From JALYYC01 sp963795805 (GTDB lineage: Bacteria; Chloroflexota; Dormibacteria; CF-121), in the NCBI GenBank assembly GCA_963795805.1, contig CAWCIV010000002.1, positions 1-64,000 of the forward strand: a stretch of 64,000 nt of DNA, given 5' to 3'. The position numbers and the translations under genes were made by a program. Every line of letters begins with the position of its first letter. Positions within the stretch are counted from its first letter, which is position 1. Below the pieces are notes generated by a model. That model saw only the letters and a list, made by a program, of their open reading frames with translations, was not told the DNA's origin and made no database searches. Shown here in pieces: positions 1-8,341 of this stretch.

Positions 1-93
1 ACCGAAGAGCTCGCTGAAATTGGCTAGCACCTGATGTGGCCCGCTTCGGGTCCGCGGCGGACCACGACTAAGATGGACGCGAGGACCCCGAAG

Positions 94-846
94 ATGGCAG
101 AGTCAGACGCCCACGGCTCCGAGGCGGAGAACCCGCAGGTCCAATTGGCTGGGGCCTCGCTTTCTCGGGCTGACCTGGCGGGCGCCAACCTCGCCGGCGT
201 CGACTTGAGCGGGGCGGACCTGACCGGTGCCGACCTCACCGGCGCGGACCTCTCCGGCGCCAACCTTGCCGGCGCGCTGTTGACGCGCGCCGATCTGAGC
301 GAGGCGAACCTCAGCTCGGCCGATCTGGGTGAAGCGAACCTCGAGGGCGCCCACCTGACCGATGCCACCTTGAGCGAGGCCAACCTGAGCCAGGCCAACC
401 TGTCCGGAGCTCGGATGCAGGAGGCCAACCTGTCGGGCGCCGATCTCACGGAAGCCAACCTGGCGCGCGCCGACCTTTCCAATGCCGACCTCTCGCCCAC
501 CCGCGGGGAGTCCGAAGATGGGCAACGGCTCGAGTTCGACGTCCTGGTGAGTGGAGCAAATTTGCGCGGCGCCGATCTGCGTGGCGCCGATCTATCCGGT
601 GCCAACCTGTCCGAGGCAAACCTGGCAGGCGCAAACCTGTCGGGCGCCGACATGGCCGAAGCGGATCTGCGGGAAGCCGACCTCTCCGAGGCCGACCTGG
701 GCCGAGTCAACCTGGTGAAGGCGCAACTGGCCAACGCGGACCTCTCGCGCGCCAACCTCAGTGACGCCAACCTGTCACGAGCGCAGCTGTCAGACGGCAG
801 GGAATCCCGGTCGGACCCGTTTCCCAACAGTGAGCAGCCGCGATGA
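94..846 (+). CDS. Pentapeptide repeat protein
   Basis: Nearly the whole protein is A(D/N)Lxx pentapeptides, such as ADLSG and ANLSE, which fold as a right-handed quadrilateral beta helix. Two blocks are separated by a charged insert of about 20 residues, around bases 493-550, with no repeats. I see no signal peptide or membrane segment, so it is probably cytoplasmic. Some family members (Qnr, MfpA) mimic DNA and protect gyrase, but nothing here proves that role. In-frame ATGs lie at 34, 73 and 94. I chose 94 because GAGGA precedes it at a usable distance, while the earlier ones have no ribosome binding site. The next gene overlaps the 3' end. Confidence 0.85.
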   Translation: MAESDAHGSEAENPQVQLAGASLSRADLAGANLAGVDLSGADLTGADLTGADLSGANLAGALLTRADLSEANLSSADLGEANLEGAHLTDATLSEANLSQANLSGARMQEANLSGADLTEANLARADLSNADLSPTRGESEDGQRLEFDVLVSGANLRGADLRGADLSGANLSEANLAGANLSGADMAEADLREADLSEADLGRVNLVKAQLANADLSRANLSDANLSRAQLSDGRESRSDPFPNSEQPR

Positions 847-1249
847 CGGACCCCTTGTCGATCTTCTTGTCCTTCTGACCCGGGTCCCGTTCTGGGTATC
901 GGTGCTGTCGGCCGCCTTCTTCTATGTCGTGCTGACTTACGTCTCTCCCCTCCTCGCCGGCAGCACGGTAACCGGTCAGCTGTTCGGGAAGAAGGTCATG
1001 CCTGAAGTCGCCCCGTGGCTGGCACTCGCCGTGCTCGCCGCCGGCCTTCTCGGGGCGGTCAAACGAGGCGGAGGGCGCCTAATGACCAAGGTGGAGTCAC
1101 GGCTCCGCCGACCGGGCCCGTCCTCACCGGCCTGTCCGGCGTGCGGTACGGCGATGGTCAAACGGACTGCTCGCAAAGGCCCAGGCGCTGGGTCGTCGTT
1201 TTGGGGCTGCTCAGCCTTTCCAGCCTGCCACGGCACCCGCGCCGCCTGA
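830..1249 (+). CDS. Small membrane protein with topoisomerase-type zinc ribbon
   Basis: The N-terminal half has two hydrophobic segments (around VLSAAFFYVVLTYV and APWLALAVLAAGLLGAV). The C-terminal end has a four-cysteine pattern, CPACGTAM then WGCSAFPAC, typical of the zinc finger at the C-terminus of topoisomerase I and of some restriction-endonuclease-like membrane proteins. No catalytic domain is present. I set the start at GTG 830, in the 3' end of the pentapeptide gene, because the frame farther upstream is low-complexity shadow of that gene. The overlap suggests translational coupling. Function unknown. Confidence 0.65.
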   Translation: MSSRDDGPLVDLLVLLTRVPFWVSVLSAAFFYVVLTYVSPLLAGSTVTGQLFGKKVMPEVAPWLALAVLAAGLLGAVKRGGGRLMTKVESRLRRPGPSSPACPACGTAMVKRTARKGPGAGSSFWGCSAFPACHGTRAA

Positions 1250-1304
1250 TTGACAGTAAGACGGAGGCGGCCGGCAGGCCGCGTTCCGCGCGACGCGGCC
1301 CTGC

Positions 1305-1772
1305 CTAACGGATCGGGTCGGTCGGAGCCCAGCTGTGGCGCCGCTCACCATAAAGCGGGACGACCTCTCGTTCCTCCGCCTCGACTTTGATTTCGTCCTC
1401 GACCGGCTGGAACGGTGAGAAGAAGCTGTCGGGTTCGGACCGCTGGCACGCCCGGGCTTGCCAGTAATGGAGACGCTTCAGGTACCGGATCTGCTCGCCC
1501 TCGATCAGGGGGACGTCGACGTCCCTGATTTCCTGGCTGGCGGGCCAGGAGAGCTTCTGGAGGTCGTGGTACATGTGGTCGAGCATCTTCTGCTTGAAGT
1601 CGAGCAACTCGGTGTAGACGTTCACCCAGTACCTGGCATCGGCCGGCTGGGGTAACTCGAGGTCCTCGCCCTCGATCAGTCGCGCCGGATTTACCGCCCG
1701 GAGGGCAGCGTCTCGAGCCGCGGCGATGAATCGTCGCTCGTCTCGGATCGGTGCGTCTGGGATGGCCAGCAC
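1305..1772 (-). CDS. Conserved hypothetical protein
   Basis: About 155 residues with a GTG start. It is charged, mixed helical and soluble, with no signal peptide, membrane segment or recognisable motif. The middle (ELLDFKQKMLDHMYHD) reads as an amphipathic helix. It stands alone on the minus strand between plus-strand genes. Codon use resembles its neighbours and the frame is clean, so I regard it as real, but I do not recognise it. Confidence 0.6.
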   Translation of the reverse strand: MLAIPDAPIRDERRFIAAARDAALRAVNPARLIEGEDLELPQPADARYWVNVYTELLDFKQKMLDHMYHDLQKLSWPASQEIRDVDVPLIEGEQIRYLKRLHYWQARACQRSEPDSFFSPFQPVEDEIKVEAEEREVVPLYGERRHSWAPTDPIR

Positions 1773-1999
1773 CGCCTCTACCCATCCAGGATTTGGAAAC
1801 TCTTAAGCGGCCCCAGCGCCGGCGATCTGTCGGAGGCAAGCCCCCTTGAATGGTGCCCGAAGCATACTCCCGCCTGTACAGAAAGTGCACATTTCCGCGA
1901 AGTTTCCGATAAATCATCAGATCTGATGATGCGGTTGCCGCCCCATGTGGTTTATCGGTCACCCTCAGCCTAGAGCCAAAGACTATCCTCGCTCAACAC

Positions 2000-3025
2000 G
2001 TGTCCCAACCGCACCCGCTTTTCGTTCGGAACCTGCAGGCTGGCCAGCTCCGCGAGACCTTCCTGGTCTCCGCCGTGGCCTCGCTCCTCCTCGTCCGCTT
2101 CTTTCTCAGCCTGACCGGATTCCCGAGGCTCGGCGGAGGCGGGCTCCATATCGCCCATATGCTCTGGGGCGGCGGGCTGCTGGTGACCTCGGTCCTCTTC
2201 CTGCTCGCCTACGTCGGCCAGCGAATCCGGCGGATTGCCGCCATCGTCGGCGGCCTCGGGTTCGGTCTCTTCATCGACGAGCTGGGTAAATACATCACCA
2301 GCGACAACAACTACTTCTACCGTCCCACGATCGCGATGATCTACGTGGTCTTCATCCTGCTCTTCATTCGGCTGCGCTCATTCGAGCGCCATCGTGGGGC
2401 CACGGAGGAGGTCTACCTCGCCAACGCGCTCGTCATGCTGCAGGACGCCGCCATCCACGACCTCGATCCAAGAGAAAAAGGGCTGGTCCTGCACTGGCTC
2501 CGTGCCAGCGGTCAAGCCGGCACGGCCCTGCTGGGGAATGCCGCGCAAACGCTTGCCGCACGACCTCCTGACATCATCTCTCGCGGCCCATTCCGCCGCC
2601 AGTTGCGTTTGTTCCGTCGAACCCTCTATCGTGGCCTTCGATCAGCCTGGACGGAGCGGATCGTGGTGCCCATCCTGCTGGTCCGGTTGATGGGCGGCCT
2701 GGTCGTCACGGCGGTCCTCACGCTCACCAACGGCGCGGACCTGGCCGATGTGCCGGCGCATCTGCCCCTGCTGGTTGCGACCGGGATTTCGAGCCTGCTG
2801 GCGGTGATAGGAGTGATCCGGTTACCGATGTCCCGGATGCACGCCCTGCGCTGGTTCAAGCGGGCGGTGCTCGCGAGCATCCTGCTGACCGATGTCTTCG
2901 TCTTCTACTACCAGCAACTCGGCGGGCTGTCCGATCTCGCCATCGACCTGGTCCTGCTGACCGTCTTCGACGCCCTGATCGATGTCGAACACCGCCGAGC
3001 GGTGGCTCAGGCCTCGGTCGCCTGA
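2000..3025 (+). CDS. Multi-pass membrane protein of unknown function
   Basis: 341 residues with about seven hydrophobic segments: three in the first 130 residues, then a soluble section, then four more near the C-terminus. The motif FIDELGKYITSDNNYFYRP, after the third segment, recurs in uncharacterised actinobacterial and Chloroflexi membrane proteins as I remember them. The acidic and aromatic residues at that membrane edge suggest a conserved site. Start is GTG 2000 with no clear Shine-Dalgarno, so it could lie a little downstream. The last 19 bases overlap the end of the convergent DJ-1 family gene. Confidence 0.7.
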   Translation: MSQPHPLFVRNLQAGQLRETFLVSAVASLLLVRFFLSLTGFPRLGGGGLHIAHMLWGGGLLVTSVLFLLAYVGQRIRRIAAIVGGLGFGLFIDELGKYITSDNNYFYRPTIAMIYVVFILLFIRLRSFERHRGATEEVYLANALVMLQDAAIHDLDPREKGLVLHWLRASGQAGTALLGNAAQTLAARPPDIISRGPFRRQLRLFRRTLYRGLRSAWTERIVVPILLVRLMGGLVVTAVLTLTNGADLADVPAHLPLLVATGISSLLAVIGVIRLPMSRMHALRWFKRAVLASILLTDVFVFYYQQLGGLSDLAIDLVLLTVFDALIDVEHRRAVAQASVA

Positions 3026-3618
3026 CGCCTCCAGATATCCCGGGATCGAGGAAACTCCATTTCCGCGGTAACGGCATCCGCGATCGGCGCACCGAACTCG
3101 CGCTCGACAATCCACAGCGCCAGGTCGATCCCCGAGGTCACGCCGCCGGCCATCAGCAGGTCACCATCGTCGACCACCCGGGCTTTTTTCACATCCGCGC
3201 CCGTCGCCCGCAGATCCTCGAGTGCCGTGTGATGCGTGACCGCGGGACGTCCGCCGACGATCCCGGCGTGGGCGGCGATCATGCCTCCGGTACAAACCGT
3301 CGCGACGGTGGTGCCGGCGTCCTTCAGCTGGCGCAGGCGCGCGGGGAGATCGCCACGGTTTACCTCCGCCCAGGCGCCCTGCGGTCCCCGGTTGCTCCAG
3401 CCGCCGCCAGGCACCAGCACCATATCCGGCGTCCCGGTCAGTTTCCCGTCCGGTCGCACCCGCAGGCCGCCCGACGCGGTGACCTCGGCCGCGCCATCGA
3501 GCGTGACGAGGCTGACCTCGATCGCGGCACCGGCATTCGCCGCATGCCGAAAGACCTCGAAGGGGCCGATCGCGTCCAGTTCATCGAAGCCCTGGTAGAG
3601 AACGATGGCGATGCGCAT
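3007..3618 (-). CDS. DJ-1/PfpI family protein (glutamine-amidotransferase-like fold)
   Basis: 203 residues. The N-terminus AIVLYQGFDELDAIGPFEV and the nucleophile elbow ATVCTGG (Cys109) are typical of the DJ-1/PfpI family, closest to the isonitrile hydratase / ThiJ-like branch and the N-terminal domain of GATase1-like AraC regulators. There is no DNA-binding domain, so it is a stand-alone enzyme. The acidic residue near the N-terminus (Glu13 or Asp15) could support the cysteine. The substrate cannot be told from the sequence. A GNAT gene lies 11 bases upstream on the same strand, so the two probably share a transcript. Confidence 0.85.
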   Translation of the reverse strand: MRIAIVLYQGFDELDAIGPFEVFRHAANAGAAIEVSLVTLDGAAEVTASGGLRVRPDGKLTGTPDMVLVPGGGWSNRGPQGAWAEVNRGDLPARLRQLKDAGTTVATVCTGGMIAAHAGIVGGRPAVTHHTALEDLRATGADVKKARVVDDGDLLMAGGVTSGIDLALWIVEREFGAPIADAVTAEMEFPRSRDIWRRQATEA

Positions 3619-3629
3619 CTGCTCTCAGC

Positions 3630-4061
3630 CTATCGGGTCTTGCCGTAAAGGTCGTCGGCACTCCGGCGGATCGCCATGAAGCGAGCCGGCTCATCAAGCG
3701 GCCGGAATCCGTAGCGGTCGTAAAGCCCGTGCGCATCGCGGGTCGCCAGCATGAAATTGCGCAACCCCTGCAGGTCGGGATGGGCGACGACGGCATCCAT
3801 CAACGTCTTCCCCACGCCGCCGCCGCGACTGCCCTCGTCCACGAACACGTCGCAGAGCCAGGCAAAGCTGGCGCGGTCGGTCACCACCCGGGCAAAGCCG
3901 ACCGTCTTCCCATCCACCAATGCACCAAAGCAGATGCTGTTGGCCATGGCGCGGTCGAGCACCGGCCGCGGGATGCCGCGGCTCCAGTAACTGCCGGACA
4001 GCCAGCTGTGGAGGCGGTCGCGATCCAGCCGGTTGATGTCGGTCGTGATCTCGATGACCAT
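3630..4061 (-). CDS. GNAT family N-acetyltransferase
   Basis: 143 residues. The acetyl-CoA pyrophosphate-binding motif A is clear (RGGGVGKTLMDAV after strand CDVFVDEGS), followed by LYDRYGFRPLDEP, the usual motif B region. The length fits a single compact GNAT domain. The substrate is unknown; family members acetylate small amines, peptides or antibiotics. It lies just upstream of the DJ-1 family gene on the same strand and is divergent from the OsmC gene, with 38 bases between the start codons. Confidence 0.85.
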   Translation of the reverse strand: MVIEITTDINRLDRDRLHSWLSGSYWSRGIPRPVLDRAMANSICFGALVDGKTVGFARVVTDRASFAWLCDVFVDEGSRGGGVGKTLMDAVVAHPDLQGLRNFMLATRDAHGLYDRYGFRPLDEPARFMAIRRSADDLYGKTR

Positions 4062-4099
4062 CGCTTCCGAGGCTACTATTTCGAGAAAAGGAGGGATCC

Positions 4100-4639
4100 A
4101 TGCCCGTCGATATCCGAGCCGCCCAGGCGCCCATCCGCGAGAGGTTCAAGCAGGACCCGTCGTCGGCTCACATCGAGCTCTCGGTGGTGAGCAGCGAGAG
4201 CGACCTGGCCGATCCCTTGCACTGCGCGATCGCGCCCGATTCGGTCAAGGACGTTGTCTGGCGCTCGGGCGCGCATGCCGCCGTCGGCGGCGCCGGCGAC
4301 GTCCCCTGCTCGGCCGACCTGTTACTCGGAGCGCTGGCCGCCTGCCAGGAAACCACGCTGCGCATGGTCGCCGCCAACCAGGGCATCGAGCTGGATGCGC
4401 TCGAGGTCCGGGTTACCGGCGATTGGGATCCGCGCGGCACGCTGGCGATGGGCAAGGAGTTCCCGATCGGCCTGACCAGGATCCGCTGCACGACCTCGGT
4501 CAAGGTCAAAGGCGATCTCCAGGGCGAGCGTGCCGAGCGCTTCCTGCGCAGCGCCGAGCGATACTGCGTCGTCCTCAACACCCTGCGCAACGGTGTCCCG
4601 GTTGAGTCCGAATTTGCGATCAGCGGATCGGCGGCCTGA
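4100..4639 (+). CDS. OsmC family peroxiredoxin-like protein
   Basis: 179 residues. OsmC/Ohr proteins reduce organic hydroperoxides with two conserved cysteines. Here they are Cys82 (in LAACQETTL) and Cys156 (in RYCVVLNTL), in the expected contexts. The protein is longer than minimal OsmC (about 140 residues), with an N-terminal extension of about 30 residues. A strong ribosome binding site (AAGGAGG) lies a few bases before the ATG. There is no signal peptide, so it is cytosolic. It is divergent from the GNAT gene. Confidence 0.88.
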   Translation: MPVDIRAAQAPIRERFKQDPSSAHIELSVVSSESDLADPLHCAIAPDSVKDVVWRSGAHAAVGGAGDVPCSADLLLGALAACQETTLRMVAANQGIELDALEVRVTGDWDPRGTLAMGKEFPIGLTRIRCTTSVKVKGDLQGERAERFLRSAERYCVVLNTLRNGVPVESEFAISGSAA

Positions 4640-4642
4640 CCG

Positions 4643-5119
4643 TTAGCCGCTGACATCCAGCGGCTCGAGGGGGATTTCGCCGCGCAGTAGGTCGCCCAGG
4701 CGGCGGGGTAGCTCCCGCGGCGCAAAGGAGTCCTGAGCCGCATCGAGTTCATCGAGCGTCCACCAGCGAGGCTCGGTCATGAAGACACGCTCCAACTCAT
4801 CCCAGCCACTGGTGTCAACCTCGTGCGAGTCGATCCGGACCAGGTAGAACCGCTCCTGCTGCTGCAGCATCTGGCCGGTTTCCGGGTGCGGAAAGGCAAC
4901 GTCTCGAATCCAGACCAGGGGGCCAATATCAAATTGGTGAAGCCCACACTCTTCCGCCAACTCGCGCCGCAGCGCGGTCGCGTCGGACTCGCCCGCGGCG
5001 GTGCCGCCGCCCGGCGTGATCCAGAAATGCTTCAGGCGGTCCCTGTTGGCGAAGGCCTTGAAGAGCAGCGTGCGCCCTCTGCTATCGATGAGAATGGCGC
5101 GGACGGCTTCGCGTGCAAT
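4643..5119 (-). CDS. Nudix hydrolase, 5' end lost or altered at a repeat array
   Basis: The reading frame contains a complete Nudix box, G-x5-E-x7-RE-L-x-EE-x-G, at about bases 4950-5025, preceded by ITPGGG. Nudix enzymes cleave nucleoside diphosphates linked to another group. No ATG, GTG or TTG lies in frame upstream of the box. The first codons resembling a family N-terminus (IAREAVRAILID) begin at ATT 5119, and farther upstream the frame runs into the interspersed repeat, which encodes PPPQGGRECPP in this frame. Either ATT or another rare codon starts translation, or repeat insertion removed the start. The only canonical in-frame start, TTG 4960, would delete most of the box. Confidence 0.7.
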   Translation of the reverse strand: MAREAVRAILIDSRGRTLLFKAFANRDRLKHFWITPGGGTAAGESDATALRRELAEECGLHQFDIGPLVWIRDVAFPHPETGQMLQQQERFYLVRIDSHEVDTSGWDELERVFMTEPRWWTLDELDAAQDSFAPRELPRRLGDLLRGEIPLEPLDVSG

Positions 5120-5137
5120 CGGGATATCAGCTCCTGA

Positions 5138-5364
5138 TGGAGGACACTCCCTCCCCCCTTGTGGGGGAGGGTTGGGGTGGGGGGTAACTAACTAACTCCT
5201 TGTGGAGAACACTCCCTCCCCCCTTGTGGGGGAGGGTTGGGGTGGGGGGTAACCAACTCCTTGTGGAGGACACTCCCTCCCCCCTTGTGGGGGAGGGTTG
5301 GGGTAGGAGGACACTCCCTCCCCCCTTGTGGGGGAGGGTTGGGGTGGGGGGTAACTAACTCCTT
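5138..5364. repeat. GC-rich interspersed repeat array, four units
   Basis: Four tandem units of about 40 bases, separated by spacers containing TAACTAACTCCTTGTGGAG. Each unit begins with a 9-bp inverted repeat (CCCTCCCCC / GGGGGAGGG around CTTGT), followed by G runs ending GGGGTAA. The third unit is shortened. The array follows the 3' end of DUF559 copy 1 and abuts the truncated 5' end of the Nudix gene. Confidence 0.9.
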
Positions 5365-5586
5365 GCGAATGGTTTCCAGCGCGCCATCCAACTCTCTGAG
5401 AACATCCCCGTCCAAGAACCGATGACTCGGAAGCCATGAGACTCTAACCAAGCAGTCCTGGCGGCGGAAGCGGTGCCCTTCAATCTGCTGCTCGCGCATC
5501 GCGAACCAGAGGCGCACCTCGGCGTCCGTCATATGGGTCCGTAACCGGCGGGCACGGACGACGTCAGAACGCGTTGCCGAATGCAT
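5188..5586 (-). pseudogene. DUF559 nuclease-like gene, copy 1, internal deletion
   Basis: The first 44 or so codons (from MHSATRSDVV) and the last 20 before the repeats match the intact copy at 14124-14525. The middle, including the putative catalytic section YVADF...IIEVDGGQH, is deleted. The junction lies where two short similar stretches sharing CAGG occur in the intact gene, so it is probably a microhomology-mediated deletion with a small frame change. The frame ends by reading into the repeat array. The protein could not be an active nuclease. Confidence 0.85.
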
Positions 5587-5594
5587 CGGACGGG

Positions 5595-5640
5595 ATGATT
5601 TTACCCCCCACCCCCCTCCCCCACACGGGGAGGGAGAACG
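5595..5640. repeat. Interspersed repeat unit flanking DUF559 copy 1
   Basis: A single unit upstream of the DUF559 copy 1 start, in inverted orientation to the array downstream. It has the variant outer sequence GGGAGAACGAG also seen near 36490 and 36636. Confidence 0.75.
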
Positions 5641-5768
5641 AGCTCTTACGAGGAAGGTCGAGTGTACTCCGTTAGGCGAGCAGGACCAGTCCCGACCAGG
5701 GGAGGTCGGAACTGGCCCGCCGCCATCCTTCGGATGATCTTTCTTAACTTACCGCCGAGCTCGCTTAC

Positions 5769-6623
5769 TTAAATCGCGGCGTGCCACCGCCTGCGGAGGG
5801 CGTACCACACGCCGCCCGCGAGGCTGATCATGCCGGCGACCAGGACCAGGACCGACCAGGGGGAGGTCGGAGCTGGCCCGCCGCCGGTCGGCGCGACGCT
5901 CGTGATCCCAACCGCGTGCAGTTACCGCTCGGCACCAGTGATCGTGGTTGCTGTCCAGGGTCACGGCGCCGTTCGTGCGAGTCGCGCGACCGGGAAGCAG
6001 GGTCGAGCCGCTGACCATCGTGATCGAGGCCATCGCGATGATGGTGCCGACCATGCGGGTCCCGGTGCCAAGGGTTGCGGAGCTCCCGACCCTCCAGTAG
6101 ACGCCGCAGCCCTGGGCGCCCTGGGTCAGGTTGACCACCGAATTGGTGGCGGTCGTCAGCGTGCTGCCGATTTGGAAGATGTAGATTCCGTTGCCGCGGA
6201 GGGTGAGAGCGCCGGTCAGCTGGGCCGACGAGTTGAAGTTGTAGACACCCGGGATGAGGTTCTTGCCGCCCAGGTCCTGGCCGGTCAGGTTCTGCGTCGG
6301 CCCCCAACTATCATGTCGTTGGATGCGGTTACAGCCGCGTTCTTCGCGCTTGCAGCGCCACCGCGTCGGCATTATGCACCTGGCCGTTTACGACCCCCGG
6401 CGGAAATCCGGTGATGGCCGAGTCCGGGACTGACGCCCATCCAGCCGTTAATGACGGTAGGCCCGGTGTTCGTGACCGTGCTGGCTGGCGAGGACGCGCG
6501 AAAGGTTGTCGCGTTCCCCAGTCGGGGAGCAGTGGCGGCGAGCGCCGCCATCGGCCACGCGCCAAGGACCAGGACTGAGAAGACGATAGAGAGGACGATG
6601 ATCGGTCGCTTGACGTTATGCAT
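5769..6623 (-). pseudogene. DUF3494 (ice-binding-like) secreted protein, several frameshifts
   Basis: Read across three frame changes, this encodes one protein. It has a signal peptide (start 6623, LSIVFSVLVLGAWPMAALA), then the DUF3494 signatures TVTNTGPTVING, ITGFPPGVVNG, NLIPGVYNF, GIYIFQIGS and TLLPGRATRTNGAVTLDSN. A C-terminal membrane segment (SVLVLVAGMISLAGGVWYAL) with a basic tail ends at 5769. DUF3494 proteins form beta helices, and several bind ice or act as surface adhesins. The order is complete and the similarity undamaged, so the frame changes could be recent mutations or sequence errors. Confidence 0.8.
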
Positions 6624-6702
6624 TTGAAATGAGCGCTCCTTGAGTCGGTATTTCGAAAATCCCCGCGCAGGTTAGCCCAGGCAACCTGCCACGGACTCAA
6701 GG
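6621..6702 (-). promoter_or_regulatory. Structured 5' leader that can hide the ribosome binding site
   Basis: A 9-bp long-range stem pairs CCTTGAGTC (bases 6702-6694) with GACTCAAGG (6646-6638). Inside is a second hairpin, GCAGGTT/AACCTGC (6689-6683 with 6673-6667), and a short palindrome ATTTCGAAAT (6659-6650). The downstream strand of the outer stem overlaps the AAGGAG Shine-Dalgarno of the DUF3494 gene at 6641-6636. This looks like translational control or a riboswitch-like element. I do not recognise a known class. Confidence 0.5.
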
Positions 6703-6891
6703 GCGTGGACTGCACAATGCGTGACGGTTGCCAGTGAGTTGGCAGCAGCATCGCATACAACTCATTTGACTGGCATCCTTCATTCGGATGACATTGGCAC
6801 CGCGTACGGGGATGTAACGATCTCCTTAAAGACCACCTAGCGTCCAGATTCTCATGCGATTGCGCACGATCTGTCGTACTCTGGGCGGCCG

Positions 6892-8091
6892 ATGCAGCAG
6901 AGTGGGGGCCGTCCACAGACCCGACCACGCCGGGTCATGCGTGCGCTGCTCGCGGTGGGCCTGCTGACGCTGCTGCTCGCGACCGCCGTTGGGGACACCA
7001 TCTACGACCAGATCCAGGGCAAGTCGCAGCAGCTCAACGGGGTCAACGGCGCCATCACCGCGACCAAAACCCACGTCCAGCAACTGCTCGACCAGGAGGC
7101 CGCGCTGCAGCGTCAGATCGCCGGCCTCGATGCCAACCTGGCCCAGGTCGCGCAACAGATCCGGCAGGAGACGGCGGCGCTCGTGGCGCTGGCGGCGCAG
7201 GTCGAGCAAGCGAAGCGTGATCTGGCGGCCAAGGAAGCGCAGCTGAAAAAGCACATCCTCGATTTCGGGCTCCGCATGCGCGCCATGTACAAGACCGGCG
7301 AGGTCAATCCCCTCGAGCTGATCCTGTCAGCGCAGAGTTTCACCGACCTGCTCAACCGCACCGTTTTCTTTGCGGCCGTCATTCGTGAGTCCCGCGTCGA
7401 GGTCGTCAAGCTTCAAGAGGAGCGGGCGGCGGTCGAGGCGATGAAGGCCGACCTGGTCGCCAAATATGCGCAGCAGGCCGCCATCGTCAAGCAGATCAAG
7501 GACCAGCAGGCGCAGCTCCAGGCACAGCGCGCGATGCGGGCGCAGGCACAAGCGCAGGTCGCTGCGATCGTGGCCGAGTTCCAACAGCAGCTGGCGCAGA
7601 TGGAGGCCCAGCGGGCCACGCTAAAGAATCAGCTGCAGGCGTTGATCGCGGAGAGCGCACGGGCCGGATCGACCGGACACTTCATCTGGCCGATGCAGGG
7701 CACCATCACGCAGGGATTCGGCTGCACCTCGTATCCATTCGAGCCCTACAACCCTGGCTGCCCGGGGGGCCACTTTCACTCCGGCATCGACGTCGCCACC
7801 GACGCCGGGACGCCAGTCCATGCGTCCGACGCCGGCATCGTGCACAACTACACGATGGGCTGCGGCGGCTACCTGTGCGGGTACGGCCAGTACGTCCTCG
7901 TCGTCCACTCGGCCGGGTTCGTCTCGCTCTATGGGCATCTCTCCGGCTACGGCCAGGCGGACGGCACGGCCGTGGGCCAGGGAACGGTGATCGGCTACGA
8001 AGGCAGCACCGGCAACTCGACCGGGCCCCACCTGCATTTCGAGATCGACCTGAACGGCACGCCGGTCAACCCCCTCGCTTATCTGCCCTAG
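6892..8091 (+). CDS. Secreted coiled-coil M23 (LytM) peptidase
   Basis: 399 residues. A basic N-terminus and one hydrophobic segment (ALLAVGLLTLLLATAVG) form a signal anchor. Residues about 40-255 form a long Gln/Ala-rich coiled coil. Residues about 262-399 are a LytM domain with zinc-binding HSGIDVA and HLHFE and the region LYGHLSGYG. EnvC, NlpD and PcsB-like proteins of this build cut, or activate cutting of, peptidoglycan cross-links during division. The HxxxD and HxH residues look intact, so it may be active itself. The gene stands alone behind a gap of about 270 bases shared with the divergent DUF3494 gene. Confidence 0.9.
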   Translation: MQQSGGRPQTRPRRVMRALLAVGLLTLLLATAVGDTIYDQIQGKSQQLNGVNGAITATKTHVQQLLDQEAALQRQIAGLDANLAQVAQQIRQETAALVALAAQVEQAKRDLAAKEAQLKKHILDFGLRMRAMYKTGEVNPLELILSAQSFTDLLNRTVFFAAVIRESRVEVVKLQEERAAVEAMKADLVAKYAQQAAIVKQIKDQQAQLQAQRAMRAQAQAQVAAIVAEFQQQLAQMEAQRATLKNQLQALIAESARAGSTGHFIWPMQGTITQGFGCTSYPFEPYNPGCPGGHFHSGIDVATDAGTPVHASDAGIVHNYTMGCGGYLCGYGQYVLVVHSAGFVSLYGHLSGYGQADGTAVGQGTVIGYEGSTGNSTGPHLHFEIDLNGTPVNPLAYLP

Positions 8092-8252
8092 CGGCGCTTC
8101 TTCTGCTTCTGCAGCCGCTGGTGGACCGACATCAGCGTCTCACCCCGGTGACGGCTGCCGGGCCGTGGCCTGGTTGGCGGAAGGCGACTCCCCCACCAGA
8201 GCAGCAACCCGATCCCGCCCGCCAGCAGGATGATGACGATGACCGGCCCCAT
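8088..8252 (-). CDS. Possible 54-residue membrane protein
   Basis: The sequence starts MGPVIVIILLAGGIGLLLWW, a clear membrane segment, followed by a strongly basic tail ending QKQKKRR. The stop codon overlaps the stop of the M23 peptidase tail to tail. The ribosome binding site is weak. The pattern of an N-terminal anchor plus cationic tail is coherent, but the ORF is short. Confidence 0.4.
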   Translation of the reverse strand: MGPVIVIILLAGGIGLLLWWGSRLPPTRPRPGSRHRGETLMSVHQRLQKQKKRR

Positions 8253-8341
8253 CCATCGAGTGTAGTCACCACCAAAAAAGTCTTACGGAATCCATAGCGG
8301 CCTCTTAGCCTGTATTCAGGTCCGCGCATCACGATGGGCGC

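Noticed and set aside
5138..5364. CRISPR array
   Set aside because: Units are tandem GC-rich hairpins with near-identical spacers rather than diverse ones, and no cas gene is in the window.
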